Made by a program: the position numbers and the translations under genes | Assembly: GCA_016169945.1 (NCBI GenBank) | Contig: JADLSH010000382.1 | Location: 1,488,001 to 1,552,000, forward strand | DNA length: 64,000 nt | Direction: 5' to 3' | Source of the DNA: Trachythela sp. YZ-2020 | Lineage: Eukaryota > Cnidaria > Anthozoa > Malacalcyonacea > Clavulariidae | Part shown: one piece after another, positions 12,230 to 21,668 of the stretch | How positions within the stretch are numbered: position 1 is the first letter of the stretch | How the letters are laid out: each line of letters begins with the position of its first letter | Notes under the pieces: generated by a model | Databases searched by the model: none | What the model was told of the DNA's origin: nothing | What the model saw: only the letters and a program-made list of their open reading frames with translations

Positions 12230-12877
12230 TTCACCATTCCAGTGTGCATTGTTCGGTTGGTATCCGTAAAACTGTTGATGCTGTGGAACCACAGGAGCTG
12301 GTTGTTGCAGCATCACTGGTAACATATTAATGTCCATTGCTAATGACATCAGTCAAATTGTGATCAATTGTCGTCTGCATCAGCGAATGGTGATAAGCAG
12401 CTCCTGATCGTCGTGCTCGACATGCTCATTTGCTCTGAAAGTTGGGAAATATTTCTTCAAGTGTACTGCTTTCAATCCCTCCAGGGACGCTTTCCACAGC
12501 TGGCGACCCAGCCCATATTTCATAGCACTCATCGTACAGACCAAGAACAATCCGACCACCGCCACTAATACGACCATTATCAACAGCCTTTCGAAAGTTT
12601 GCTTTATCCTCTTTATCGTATACTTTAATTCAGCGTCGGCCACGGACATATAGAACAAATTGAGGGTTGCTTCGCGTGTATCCTCTTTAGTTGGGTAGAT
12701 ATTCTTTCTATAGAAAATATGACTGGGTCATTGCAATGCGGATACTCGCTTCGATTCACCCCACTTTCCTTTCTGGGATATCTGCCTTGAAATTTACCAG
12801 TTATTTCCTGGTATTTCAGTGGTTTTTATAGTCTCCCAGTCTATGCCATTAATTGCTTTAGATGTCTTATAATCCAT
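12230..12877 (-). pseudogene. Harbinger SANT/Myb-like partner protein, frameshifted
   Basis: On the minus strand an ATG at 12877 opens MDYKTSKAINGIDWE. After shifts come FQGRYPRKESGVNRSEYPHC, SIERISTQLKRI, and then NFRKAVDNGR, GGGRIVLGLYDECYEIWAGS and PAVESVPGGIESS. This matches the trihelix/SANT-like second protein of PIF/Harbinger elements, which in known elements binds DNA and brings the transposase to the nucleus. At least three frame changes split it. Position between the second LINE and the right TIR, and opposite strand to the transposase, fit the superfamily layout. Chance ORFs in other frames cover the same stretch. Family match is from recognition of the motif order. Confidence 0.72.
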
Positions 12878-13231
12878 TACAACTTGTACAAGAAGGACAG
12901 TCTCTTGGTCCGATCCGTCCATACAAAATTGTTTTTCGAAGTATTTGCAGCTTGTTGACTTTGTTCGGCCATTTTAGCGAAGCAGAAATGGCGTGTTTAG
13001 ACCCAAAAAGCCGAAAACTAAACGTAAACAACGTTTCGAGCAACGTCCGATCATTTCCGAAATCTGCCGAACAAGCACCGAATCTAATTATAGGCATTGT
13101 ACGGAATTGATCGGTGCCGTGTAAACGGGAAGCCAATGCGGACAAATACTTGTTTTGCACCGTGTAAACGCAACAATCAGTACAACTTTTTATCCGGACA
13201 AAAATTTGTCTGGCGCCGTGTAAACGGGGCC
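12878..13231. repeat. Right terminal region of the Harbinger element
   Basis: This holds GTGTAAACG motifs at about 13121, 13164 and 13218 and ends in GGCGCCGTGTAAACGGGGCC, the inverse of the left TIR. It is followed directly by the TTA duplication at 13232-13234. ORFs on either strand here are repeat artefacts. Confidence 0.78.
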
Positions 13232-14497
13232 TTAAAGTAATAAGTGTATATAACAAACATATTTTAAACCAACAAAGACACAAACAACAAAACAAATTAC
13301 TTTGTTGTTGGCCTAGTTATTGCCGCGACTTTACTTTTTGCATAATATTTAACTATTTTCCCATATTTTCTAAAACTCACTCATTCCACTCCTGACAACC
13401 CGCCACACTTTTGAGATCAGTGGGAGGTCCACCGGTAAGCCATAGTGACGCGCCCGCAAAACTTGATGAACTTAAGACGTCCCTAAACGCAGCTTCGCGC
13501 GTGGCTCGGGAAAAGCATACGGCTTAGCTTCAATTCACACGTCCATTGTGTTGAAAGTATCGTGATCTATTAGCTCGCGTCAGCGTCTCATCAGTCACGT
13601 CATCTCAAATGTGACATGCAGTATTCTCATTCTTTCACACCTCGATACCACAGGCCACACTGCTTCCATTGCTGACTTCAAAATTGTCTCTTCCTGCACC
13701 AACCGGATGAACTTCTAACTCGTGATCGAAAATCTTTTAATTTCCAAATTCAAACCTTCCTTAAACAAACTAACGCCTGTATTCTAAAAGCTCACTCACA
13801 CTCAAAGAGTGGAGGTTCAATCTGAGCTTCCCCTGAGTGTCACTACTGTTTTTAAATAGCTGAAGGGTCAGTGCCGTACCTTACTACGTGAGTAGTCACC
13901 CTCCAGTTATGGCTCTTTTAAAAGCATTATTCTGGGTTCTTATATATATTTATTATTAGAATACGTTTCCCGCCCGGAAAATCACTCGTTAACATATGAA
14001 ATAATGCATACTAATTAAGATATTCATTTTCGGAGTCAGCGTTGTTTTGTATTATATAATCATAAATTCTATCATGAACTGAGTTAGTAATTAATTGAAA
14101 TTGAAACGCACAATACTAAACTAGTTCAAGAGGTAAATCTGCTGAATAATACATGGTGTACTCCTTTTAATGAGGGTATTTAATTTCGCTTGTCTTGCAA
14201 CGCCGCGTTAATTAACTTTCAAATGATGAGAGATATAATTAATCACGGAACTTTTAGTATAATGAGACGTGTGAATTAAAAAAATCTTATGTTATTAGCA
14301 TTGATGAAGATCCTGGATCGCAAGCTTTGCATTAATAAATAAACGAAGTGTTTTCCACAACCAAAACAAATATAATTATATTCATCGCCATGCAAACATA
14401 CAAAGACGTATTAGGAAAATGTTTAGTTCTTCAAGAAAGTGCAAATGTGTGACTTGGAGTTAATATTGTCAACTAGCTCGAAATAAATGTTGTTATA
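13232..14497. other. Intronic sequence, nothing recognised
   Basis: Unique-looking AT-rich sequence between the Harbinger element and a MITE. No coding segment, RNA gene or repeat was recognised. Confidence 0.5.
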
Positions 14498-14739
14498 GGC
14501 CCCATTTACATGAGACCGGGACGAAGTCAAACCGGAACGATTTCGTTCTGGTCATAGTGTTATTTATAATAGATGTTTACATGAGACCGGGGTAAAAAAT
14601 TACTCAGACCGGTCTGAAGTCATCCCGCTTATACGCAATAGAGTGTGTAATGCTTTTCGTATCGGTCCCATGTAAACCTACTGACAATTGCAATTTTCAT
14701 TCCCCTCTGACTTCGTCCCGGTCTCATGCAAACAGGGCC
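14498..14739. mobile_element. Short TIR MITE, about 242 bp
   Basis: The left end GGCCCCATTTACATGAGACC and the inverted right end GGCCCTGTTTGCATGAGACC agree at 29 of the first 32 bases, continuing through GGGACGAAGTCA. Internal copies of GACCGG recur. No clear target duplication can be read. It lies 120 bp below exon 1 of the Calx-beta gene, inside intron 1. The TIR start resembles the Harbinger TIR (GGCCCCRTTTACAYG), so a related non-autonomous Harbinger family is possible. Confidence 0.75.
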
Positions 14740-14862
14740 GTAGAAAAGAAATAATATGTAGGTAATAAATGTTTTGCAACCTACGACACAAACTCTAGCT
14801 CAAGACAAAATATGAACAACATGTGTAAATATACAGTATAAAAAAGAAACTATGTACTTACT

Positions 14863-15172
14863 TTCCAGAAAAGGCGGTCTGAAAATTTGTAACAGCTAAG
14901 CAAACTCTTAAGGGACCGCCACTCTCACTGACACTGTAATTGGAAGCTTGAAATCCAAATTGAGCAACTGTAACGAGGAGTAAAATTAAGAAAATTATAT
15001 TAAAAACTATTAAGAGAAGTTTTTTACGAACTCGCGTATTGGTTGCCCAAAACGAATCAGGTTGCACCAGTGAACTCAATTTGGTTACCTGGAACGATAA
15101 CTGGCGGGTGAAAAGTGAAGCCAAAATAACAGTGCCTACGCCATCAAACGTGATTGATTTCACAACGGCCAA
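14863..15172 (-). CDS. Exon 1 of the Calx-beta gene: signal/anchor segment and domain start
   Basis: The minus-strand frame from ATG at 15172 encodes about 50 residues, then the basic KK, a strongly hydrophobic stretch LLLIVFNIIFLILLLVTVA (a signal peptide if translation starts downstream, or a type II anchor with this start), then FGFQASNYSVSESGGPLRVC, the opening strands of a Calx-beta domain. The exon ends GGAAA before a consensus donor GTAAGT. It leaves two bases, which pair with the single base opening exon 2 at 222, so the domain continues in frame across the intron. The 62-residue N-terminus before the hydrophobic run is unusual for a cleaved signal peptide; another upstream exon or start is possible. 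No known gene name can be given. Confidence 0.72.
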
Positions 15173-15980
15173 AGTTCAAAATAAGTTCACGAAAATAGAA
15201 AAAAACTTGAATAGCTGTTAAAACCTGCACGATAGCTTATCTTATCCCATATTTTCATGGCTCTCATAAACTTTTTGCACAAACTACGACTGACAAAAAA
15301 CAAAATATTTTCGCTGTTTGAACAAAACACTGAGAAAACTTGCTTTAATTAACTTACTTCAGTGACAAAGATATGTTTTCCTCCTAGTTTTCCTTCTGTG
15401 ATCTTTTTTAGCCAGTTACAAAGGAGAAACTACTTCGATTTGCAAAAAAACTGTTGTTTTTTTCAAAAAAATAATACAAAAATAGAGTTTACGTACGGAC
15501 CGCGCAGTAAATAAGTTGTGGGGGACTGAAACTGACGTACGAACCGCGTAGTGATACGTGAAAGGGGACTGAAACTGACGTACGGACCGCGTGAAATTGA
15601 CTTTTGAGGGACTGAAACTGACGTACGGACCGCGTGAAGGACTGGGATTTAGGCTTCACTTTTTTCCGCCTGAATGATTGAATGTTATCGTTCCAGATAT
15701 TAAAAATTTATGGAGTTCACTGGGTTGCACGCGGTCTGGATTGCGTAATACCGACACACTGTCTAATTATAACAAGATGGCGGTCTGTTCCTTTTTAATT
15801 AGAGGTCTGTTTTATTGCGTTTTTAACAACGGCAAATGCTAAAAGATTATGAAACTTGAGTGAGTTTGCCCAACATGTAGAGGTGAATATTCAAGGGCTT
15901 AGAAAAAGAAAAATTTCAAAAAGTGTTCGTGAGAAAATTGAATCTAATCTCAAAGCCTCAGAGGACAAAAGGATTAGGAT
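15173..15980 (-). promoter_or_regulatory. Presumed 5' flank of the Calx-beta gene
   Basis: The region upstream of exon 1 (higher coordinates) has no other coding signal. It contains a four-unit tandem repeat at 15491-15640 and, at 15774-15783, AAGATGGCGG, a good YY1-type site. Promoter function is inferred from position only. Confidence 0.35.
15491..15640. repeat. Tandem repeat, four units of about 43 bp
   Basis: ACGTACGGACCGCG (one copy with A for G) recurs at 15491, 15535, 15578 and 15621. Three copies are preceded by GGGGACTGAAACTG or GGGACTGAAACTG. The core has palindromic CGTACG and CpG-rich sequence in an AT-rich setting, about 320-470 bp upstream of the presumed exon 1 start. Confidence 0.85.
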
Positions 15981-17144
15981 TGATTATTATTCATTTACAT
16001 AAATATTTACAAAATATATACACACGCAAATAGCAATAGCTAATCGAGGCGGGGTGTTATAATAATAATAATAATATATATATAATCATCGGTATCTCAA
16101 GGTAGTCCTTCTCTTCAATCAGGATCCGAAGAAGTAAATCATGAATCTTTTTAGAAAACTTTTTTCTCCCTAAATTACGAATATGTATACGAACATGGTT
16201 CCAAACTTTAGCACCAATTCTAGAAAAAGCATTTCTTGTTGATTTGTACGAGAGTATTTTTTATAGTAATTATCAACTGTCGATGATCTAGTAATATAGG
16301 AATGCGCATTAGAGGTTTGAATAAATAAGTCAGAAATATTTTTTGGTATCATTTTGTTAGTAACGTCATACATTAATTTAGAAACATATTCAACATAAAG
16401 CATACTTATTGGTAAATTGTTGGTAATGTTAAAAAATGGAATAGCATGATCTCTTTTTTAATTGTTTTTGTGTAGCATTACCCCAAACAGTTAGACCTAG
16501 GATAAATAAGGATATATGAGAGAACGATAGATTTTTGTCAAGGCACAAAATGACGAAGCCTGGCGATTACCCCAATTGTTTTACTTTTTTTTTAGGCTAT
16601 ATAACTAATATGATTTTTCCATGATAAATATGCATCAAGTAAAATGCCTAGGTATTTGACATACTCCTTGTGTTCAAGAGAGATGTATTTATTGTCTTTT
16701 TTGTCAAATATTTTAATATTTATTTGATAACTTAGCTTTTTTTGAGGAGGGTGAAAAATAACAAAGTTTGATTTTTTTATATTCAAAGTTAATCTGTTTG
16801 CATTTAACCAGTCGTACATTTTAAGTAACTCTTCATTTAACTACATGTAAACTTTCAAGTGTTTTTAGTTTTTTATCAGAATAAAGTAAGTTAGTGTCAT
16901 CAGCAAACAAATGGAAACTAAATTTATTAGAGGACTGATGTAGATTAGAAAAAGTAAAGGTCCAATTACTGATCCTTGTGGTACCCCACATAAATTTATT
17001 TCCTTATTTGAAATATTTGTACCAACTTGTGTAGTTTGGACACGATTATTTAAATATGAGAAAACCAATCTTGGATTATACCTCTAAATCCATAGTAATG
17101 TAGTTTGTTTAACATAATTGAGTGATTAACTGTGTCAAAACAAA
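15981..17144 (-). mobile_element. CR1-like LINE 3, 5'-truncated, minus strand
   Basis: On the minus strand the sequence enters inside the RT domain at about 17143 with FDTVNHSIMLNKLHYYGF. It runs through NLCGVPQGSVIGPLLFLIYI, then a decayed motif C region, then WLNANRLTLNIKKSNFVIFHP and KYLGILLDAYLSWKNHISYI, then a C-terminal region near 16170-16450. It ends with a 3' tail rich in TAATAATAA and TATTTATGTAAATGAATAATAAT near 15981-16085. Frameshifts separate the pieces near 16430-16590 and 16830-16900. A dead fragment. Confidence 0.8.
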
Positions 17145-17150
17145 AAGGCT

Positions 17151-18350
17151 TTGTTAGAGGGCTACATTGAAATTGTGACCACTGGACCACCTCCACTAGA
17201 GGTAAATGATGAAGATGCAAGTGGCAAAAGTGAGGACGAACTTCCGGAAAATAAAATTAATCCTGAACCCATTTGGAAGGGCCCTACCAACAAAATAAAT
17301 ATTGATCTGGCCCGAGCCCTCAAACGTGATTTATTGGTGGGGGCAAACAAAACGATTGTTTATCTTTTGTTAGTCTTTCTAGACAGATCAACACTGGAGT
17401 TAAGTCAGGTTACAAGGAGGCTGAAGTTGTTGAAGATGTTATTAGAGCTGTTAGTCCAAGTTTGAAGCTCCGGTCCTCTCTCGAAATGATGAATGACTTG
17501 TCATTAGTTCGCTTAAAGCAAATTCTACGGGCTAATTTTTTGACAGAGAAATCTGGCACCGAATTTTATCAAGAACTGACCTCTATATGTCAGGGTCCAA
17601 AGAATTCACCCCAAGAATTTTTTATTAGGGCTATGAATCTTCGCGAACAGGAAATCTTTGCTTCACAGACAGAGGACAGTGTTGTTAAATGCGATAAATC
17701 TCTAGTTCAGTCATTAGTTGTACATGTCGTTGAGACAGGAATTCAGCAGGAATCTGTACGAGCCAAGTTACGTCCATTTTCGGAAAAACCTGGAGTTACT
17801 GATCAGGAATTAATGGAACGAGTTAATATCGCAGTGTCTTCGGAGATGGAACGACACAATAAGATGATCAGTGACGGTAAGAAAAATGCTATAATAAACC
17901 AAATCGGTAATCACAGGGAACTCGGTGTGACTCGAATGACAGTCGAGATATTTCTTCTGATAAGAAAAGAGAGACAAAGTCAAATAAAAACTTGCCAAAG
18001 GATGATAAAGACAAGTTAGCTGCAATCTTGAAATTAGTACAGATTGATTTGGTATCTTTAAAAGAGGCATCCCAGAAGACGCAGAACAGTCAAAGTGATG
18101 CAACTAAGAGTAATGGTCAGAATCAACAAAAGCAAAGAAAATTTCTATGTGATTCATGTAAATCATCTGGCAAACCATTGTTTTAAATGTGGTTCAAGTG
18201 AACATTTTGCCAGAGGGTGGAAAAATTCCACGGAAACGGCTACAACCAAGGGACAGGGAGTAGCCTGTCGAACGGATTCGTCCCATTCTTGTAGATATTG
18301 CAAAGTAAAAGAAACAAACACTCTATTTAAAAAGTGGAGCAGATGCAAAT
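17151..18350 (+). pseudogene. Gypsy gag with CCHC knuckle and MYND-like finger
   Basis: An N-terminal part (to about 17350) is followed, after a shift, by capsid-like sequence: LRSSLEMMNDLSLVRLKQIL, YQELTSICQGPKNSPQEFF, AMNLREQEIFAS, then a long helical stretch to about 17880. Near 18180 the frame gives CFKCGSSEHFARG, a CCHC knuckle whose last Cys is replaced by Trp in this frame (GWKN). It is followed by CRYCKVKETNTLFKKWSRCK, spacing like a MYND zinc finger. Gag binds the element RNA and forms particles. The MYND-like extension is unusual and known to me only from some invertebrate and fish gypsy-type gags. Shifts near 17350, 17990 and 18090. Confidence 0.65.
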
Positions 18351-18387
18351 TATTTATATACTGTTATGCACACATCCTGTGTTATGC

Positions 18388-18570
18388 ACCATATTTCACG
18401 GTCTATACAGACAATAATCCTTTGACCTATATCTTGTCAAAACAAAATTAAACGCTACTTAACATCGTTGGGTTTCCGAGTTAGCGGACTTTACATTCGA
18501 TATAAAGTATCGACCAGGACGTGCTAATCTAGATGCAGATGCCCTATCGCGCATGCCCGTGGACTCGACA
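18388..18570 (+). pseudogene. C-terminal RNase H fragment of Gypsy pol
   Basis: FTVYTDNNPLTYILSKQN, a stop, then WVSELADFTFDIKYRPGRAN and LDADALSRMP. This is the standard end of a Gypsy RNase H domain (TDN / YRPG.N..ADALSR). The preceding RT is absent, so an internal deletion joins gag to this fragment. Confidence 0.82.
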
Positions 18571-18588
18571 ACTCACAGTAAGGATCTG

Positions 18589-18669
18589 AGCTGTTATTAA
18601 TGGTATTGCTGCACAGCAATATGGTATTGCTGTAGAGCTGTTATTAATGGTATTGCTGCACAGCAATAC
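18589..18669. repeat. Local direct duplication, 47-bp offset
   Basis: GAGCTGTTATTAATGGTATT, continuing through GCTGCACAGCAATA, appears at about 18589 and again at 18636. An extra hairpin-like piece TATGGTATTGCTGTA sits between. It lies in the spacer between RNase H and integrase and adds to the disruption. Confidence 0.75.
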
Positions 18670-18831
18670 GGGAATGCTACTTGAGTTACAGCTTTAACTC
18701 TGGAAGATGATATCCCCTAACATTGATGAGGATTTCTTAGCTCAAAATGCATCTGGGACGACCATTGGTAGTGACTCGATCCTGGAGCACAAAAACAAGA
18801 TCAATCAGCTGGCAGAGTACTCTCCCTCAAG

Positions 18832-20530
18832 TTGCAAGGACACCGACAATCTATCCAGGACGCTAAGAAGGAACTCCCTATAACCAAAATACTCTTACGA
18901 CAGTGGCATAAACTCAAAATAGGAAACGGCGGACAACTACGTCGCGAAAGTGGTCCTTACAACCAATTGGTTTTGCCTAGAATGTTTCATCCTACCATAT
19001 TTAAAGAACTGCACCAAAACATGGGATATTTAGGAGCGCAGAGAGTAGTACAGTTAGCAAGAGAACGCTTTTATTGGGCAAATATGGAGCGTAACATTAC
19101 ACATTTTGTTACCAATGTATGCGGTTGTCTCAAACAGCGGAAACCGACTCAATAAACACGGACACCGTTATGTAGTATAACAACATCATCCCCATTCGAA
19201 CTGATCTCAATCGATTATTTACATCTAGAGAAAAGCTCAGGCGGATATAAGTATTTCAGGACCATTCCACTCCGTTCGCACAAGCCTATCTCGCAACAAA
19301 TAAGTCGAGTACAACTGCAGCAGAGAAATTATATAATGATTTTGTTCTTCGGTTTGGTTTTCCCGCTCACATATTCCATGACCAAGGTAAATAATTCGAA
19401 AACCAACTCTTCCATTAGTTGCAAAAGCTCACTGGAATTCGACGCCACCGAATGACACCCTACCTGTATCATCACCAGACCAACGGTAAAGCTGAGAGAT
19501 TTAACATAACTCTGCTATCCATGTTAAGAACATTACTAGAAGATCAGAAATGTAATTTGATGGACTCGGTCAATAAAGTTGTACACGCGTACAATTGTAC
19601 AGTTAATAATGCCACGGGATTCTCGCCTTTCTACTTGTTATTCGGTCGCTCGCCTCGGTTGCCAATAGACCTCCTCTTTGGTACATCCCATACTACAACC
19701 ACCGGTATTTACAGGCAGTATGCACACCGATGGAAAAGGGGCAATGAAAGAAGCATGAGCAAAGCAACGGAGAACAGTAGAAAGTCTGCAGAAACAAGGA
19801 GAAAGCACTACGATAAGAGAATTCGATGTACGGAGCTAAATTCTGGCGATCGAGTGTTAGTCCGAAACCTTTCCGAGCGGGGCGGACCCGGGAAACTACG
19901 TGCTCATTGGGAAGATCAGGTATATGAGGTGGTCGAACGAAAAGGGCAATGCCAGTATTCGTGGTAAAACCGGAAGGCCAAGGCATGAAGAAATCAAAGA
20001 TTTTTCACAGAAATCATCTTCTACCGTGCGATTTCCAGTCACCAGAAAACTCAACAGATTCCAGACAAGTGACCAAAACACGACGGATCAGATGTTCAAA
20101 ATAACGCGGAAATCACGGACTATTAAGAGTCTGAATACGCAGACAATTAATTAAGTATTGCACGGACTAACCCCTGACGAAGGTTCGGTTACCCCACCCA
20201 GAACAGCACCAGGAAATCCAGCTGAACATCCCGAGTTAGCGGTACCCTCTGAGCTAGACCCAGCGACTGATGAATCGTCGGACATCGATGAACATGAAGA
20301 ACCCGACGTCGATCAAGATCAAGTTAACGATGAACCCGTAGCGGAAGTACCAGAAACTGGAACAACCGCAGTAAAGACAAATATAGAAAGTAACGAAGCA
20401 GCGGAAGAATACATACCTGTTCGAAACAGACGACCACCCAACATGCTACATTATGATTCTGTGGGTAATCCTACGGAATTTCCGTCATATTTTATCGAGT
20501 GTGCAGACGGTAAATCAAGCAATTTCCCCA
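18832..20530 (+). pseudogene. Gypsy integrase and C-terminal tail, frameshifted
   Basis: The zinc-binding region is LPRMFHPTIFKELHQNMGYL (His-His) with ARERFYWANME and VCGCLKQRK (Cys pair). After a stop near 19155 the core is in several frames: [19 protein letters not shown] holds the first Asp; HQTNGKAERFN holds the Glu. Downstream come NNATGFSPFYLLFGRSPRLP and a chromodomain-free C-terminus GDRVLVRNLSERGGPGKLR with WEDQVYEVVER. From 20158 an acidic tail runs to RNRRPPNMLHYDSVGNPTEF, the usual end of this integrase type. Integrase inserts the DNA copy into the host genome; at least four shifts make this one dead. Confidence 0.8.
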
Positions 20531-20936
20531 CAAGAAGCATTTTGGCCCCCAGTTCCCGCCTATTCTACTATTCCTGTGTTTCCTCCTCAACTTTTCCCTT
20601 TCTTCCCTTTCCCCTTTCCTCAACCTTTTCCTATGTCGCAACCACCCAGCTATTATTGTCACCCTCCCTATGCGTACTCCTGGTAGATACTTTACTATCG
20701 ATACTTTACTCGTTTAAATTTAATTTATTCAAAGAAAAGAAAAAAAGAAGATAATAACTCGTTAAGCTGCATAAATTGTAAGCAAATGGAGTGAACAGTC
20801 ACTTAAATAAAATGGACAGCGCTAGATGATAGAACTTGCATCAAATCGTTAGGCCTGATCACCCTATGAGAGTTGCATGCATGTTAGGTATCAAGTATGT
20901 TAGAGTGCTAGAGGACATATTTAAAGTGGAGGAGAG

Positions 20937-21098
20937 TGTGAGAAGTATAGAAAAACCTTTGTCTCCCCTACCCTAAGTTTTTGTTTTGACTTCCGGTGTA
21001 TGTCACCGGATATGAAATAGTGTAAAGCTGTCATGTGATACCGAATAAAAAGAAGAACACGTTGTTGTTGTAGTGCGAGATTTTACTGTTCTGTAACA
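20937..21098 (+). repeat. Putative Gypsy 3' LTR, about 162 bp
   Basis: It starts TGTGAGAAG directly after the purine tract, has an AATAAAA signal near 21046, and ends TAACA. The TG...CA ends fit an LTR. With no partner LTR in the window the right edge is uncertain. Confidence 0.45.
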
Positions 21099-21668
21099 CT
21101 TATGTAAAACAATATATATACGGGGTAGAATTATCTTATCGTTTTTTAAAAGTCATTATTAAACAGTGGTAACATTTATATTAATGCATGTTTATTTGTG
21201 TTAAAATACACAAACCGTTGAACAACTTTTACGACAGCCATTCAACCATTTATAGAGAAAAGAACCCTTCTCTTTAGTCTTCGTGGCTGACGTAAAATTT
21301 GATCCAACGCTCAATACTTGATATTGAACTATAACCTAATATTTATTTATTATCATGTGCTCTATCCGTAAAGTACGGAAGTCTTAACATTGCTGTGTTT
21401 CTTATTTTTCGTCGTGTAACGTTGCTTTCCCAAAGTGGCAATTCGACAGTTACTTTAAACAGCGAGTAACTTGCGTATACCATATACATGACTTTGTATA
21501 GGCTAATGATACCAACGCAGATACCAAGACTATGTATGCGCGTCTAACTAAGCAACCATATTCCTCGCACTGAAAATAGCTGTTAGTCTGTAAACTGTAA
21601 ATCCAAAGAAAGATAACTAGAGTCAATGCATGAATTAATGTAATGCCTTCTACAGTAACTAAGCAACA
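21099..21668. other. No gene seen
   Basis: AT-rich spacer between the Gypsy remnant and the recombinase element. Nothing recognised. Confidence 0.5.

Larger units (their letters stand above)
2139..13231. mobile_element. PIF/Harbinger DNA transposon, 11.1 kb, with nested insertions
   Basis: The left end at 2139 begins GGCCCCGTTTACACGGCACC; the right end at 13231 is its inverted complement with one mismatch in the first 20 bases. Both ends are flanked by TTA (2136-2138 and 13232-13234), the 3-bp TWA target duplication typical of PIF/Harbinger. Inside lie the two genes expected for this superfamily: a DDE transposase (plus, split) and a SANT/Myb-like protein (minus). Both are frameshifted. Two LINEs and one MITE inflate an ancestral element of roughly 4 kb. 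It sits in intron 1 of the Calx-beta gene. Superfamily assignment is strong because TIR, TSD and both genes agree. Confidence 0.88.
223..14862 (-). other. Intron 1 of the Calx-beta gene, loaded with nested transposons
   Basis: This is the interval between the exon 1 donor (GTAAGT on the minus strand, complement of 14856-14861, just below exon 1) and the exon 2 acceptor at 223-224. Of 14.6 kb, 11.1 kb is one PIF/Harbinger element with nested insertions. The rest (223-2138 and 13232-14497) shows no gene: only short hairpins near 1.35 and 1.6 kb, a purely chance ORF at 416-616, and AT-rich sequence. Intron status rests on splice signals, matching phase and a split domain; no transcript data are available. 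Confidence 0.65.
17151..21098 (+). mobile_element. Gypsy-like LTR retrotransposon, internally deleted
   Basis: In order: gag, zinc knuckle, MYND-like finger, the end of RNase H, integrase, an acidic C-terminal tail, a purine tract (AAAGTGGAGGAGAG ending at 20936) and a putative 3' LTR. Protease, reverse transcriptase and most of RNase H are missing between about 18350 and 18388. No 5' LTR is visible: the left side abuts LINE 3. All coding blocks are frameshifted. Confidence 0.8.
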
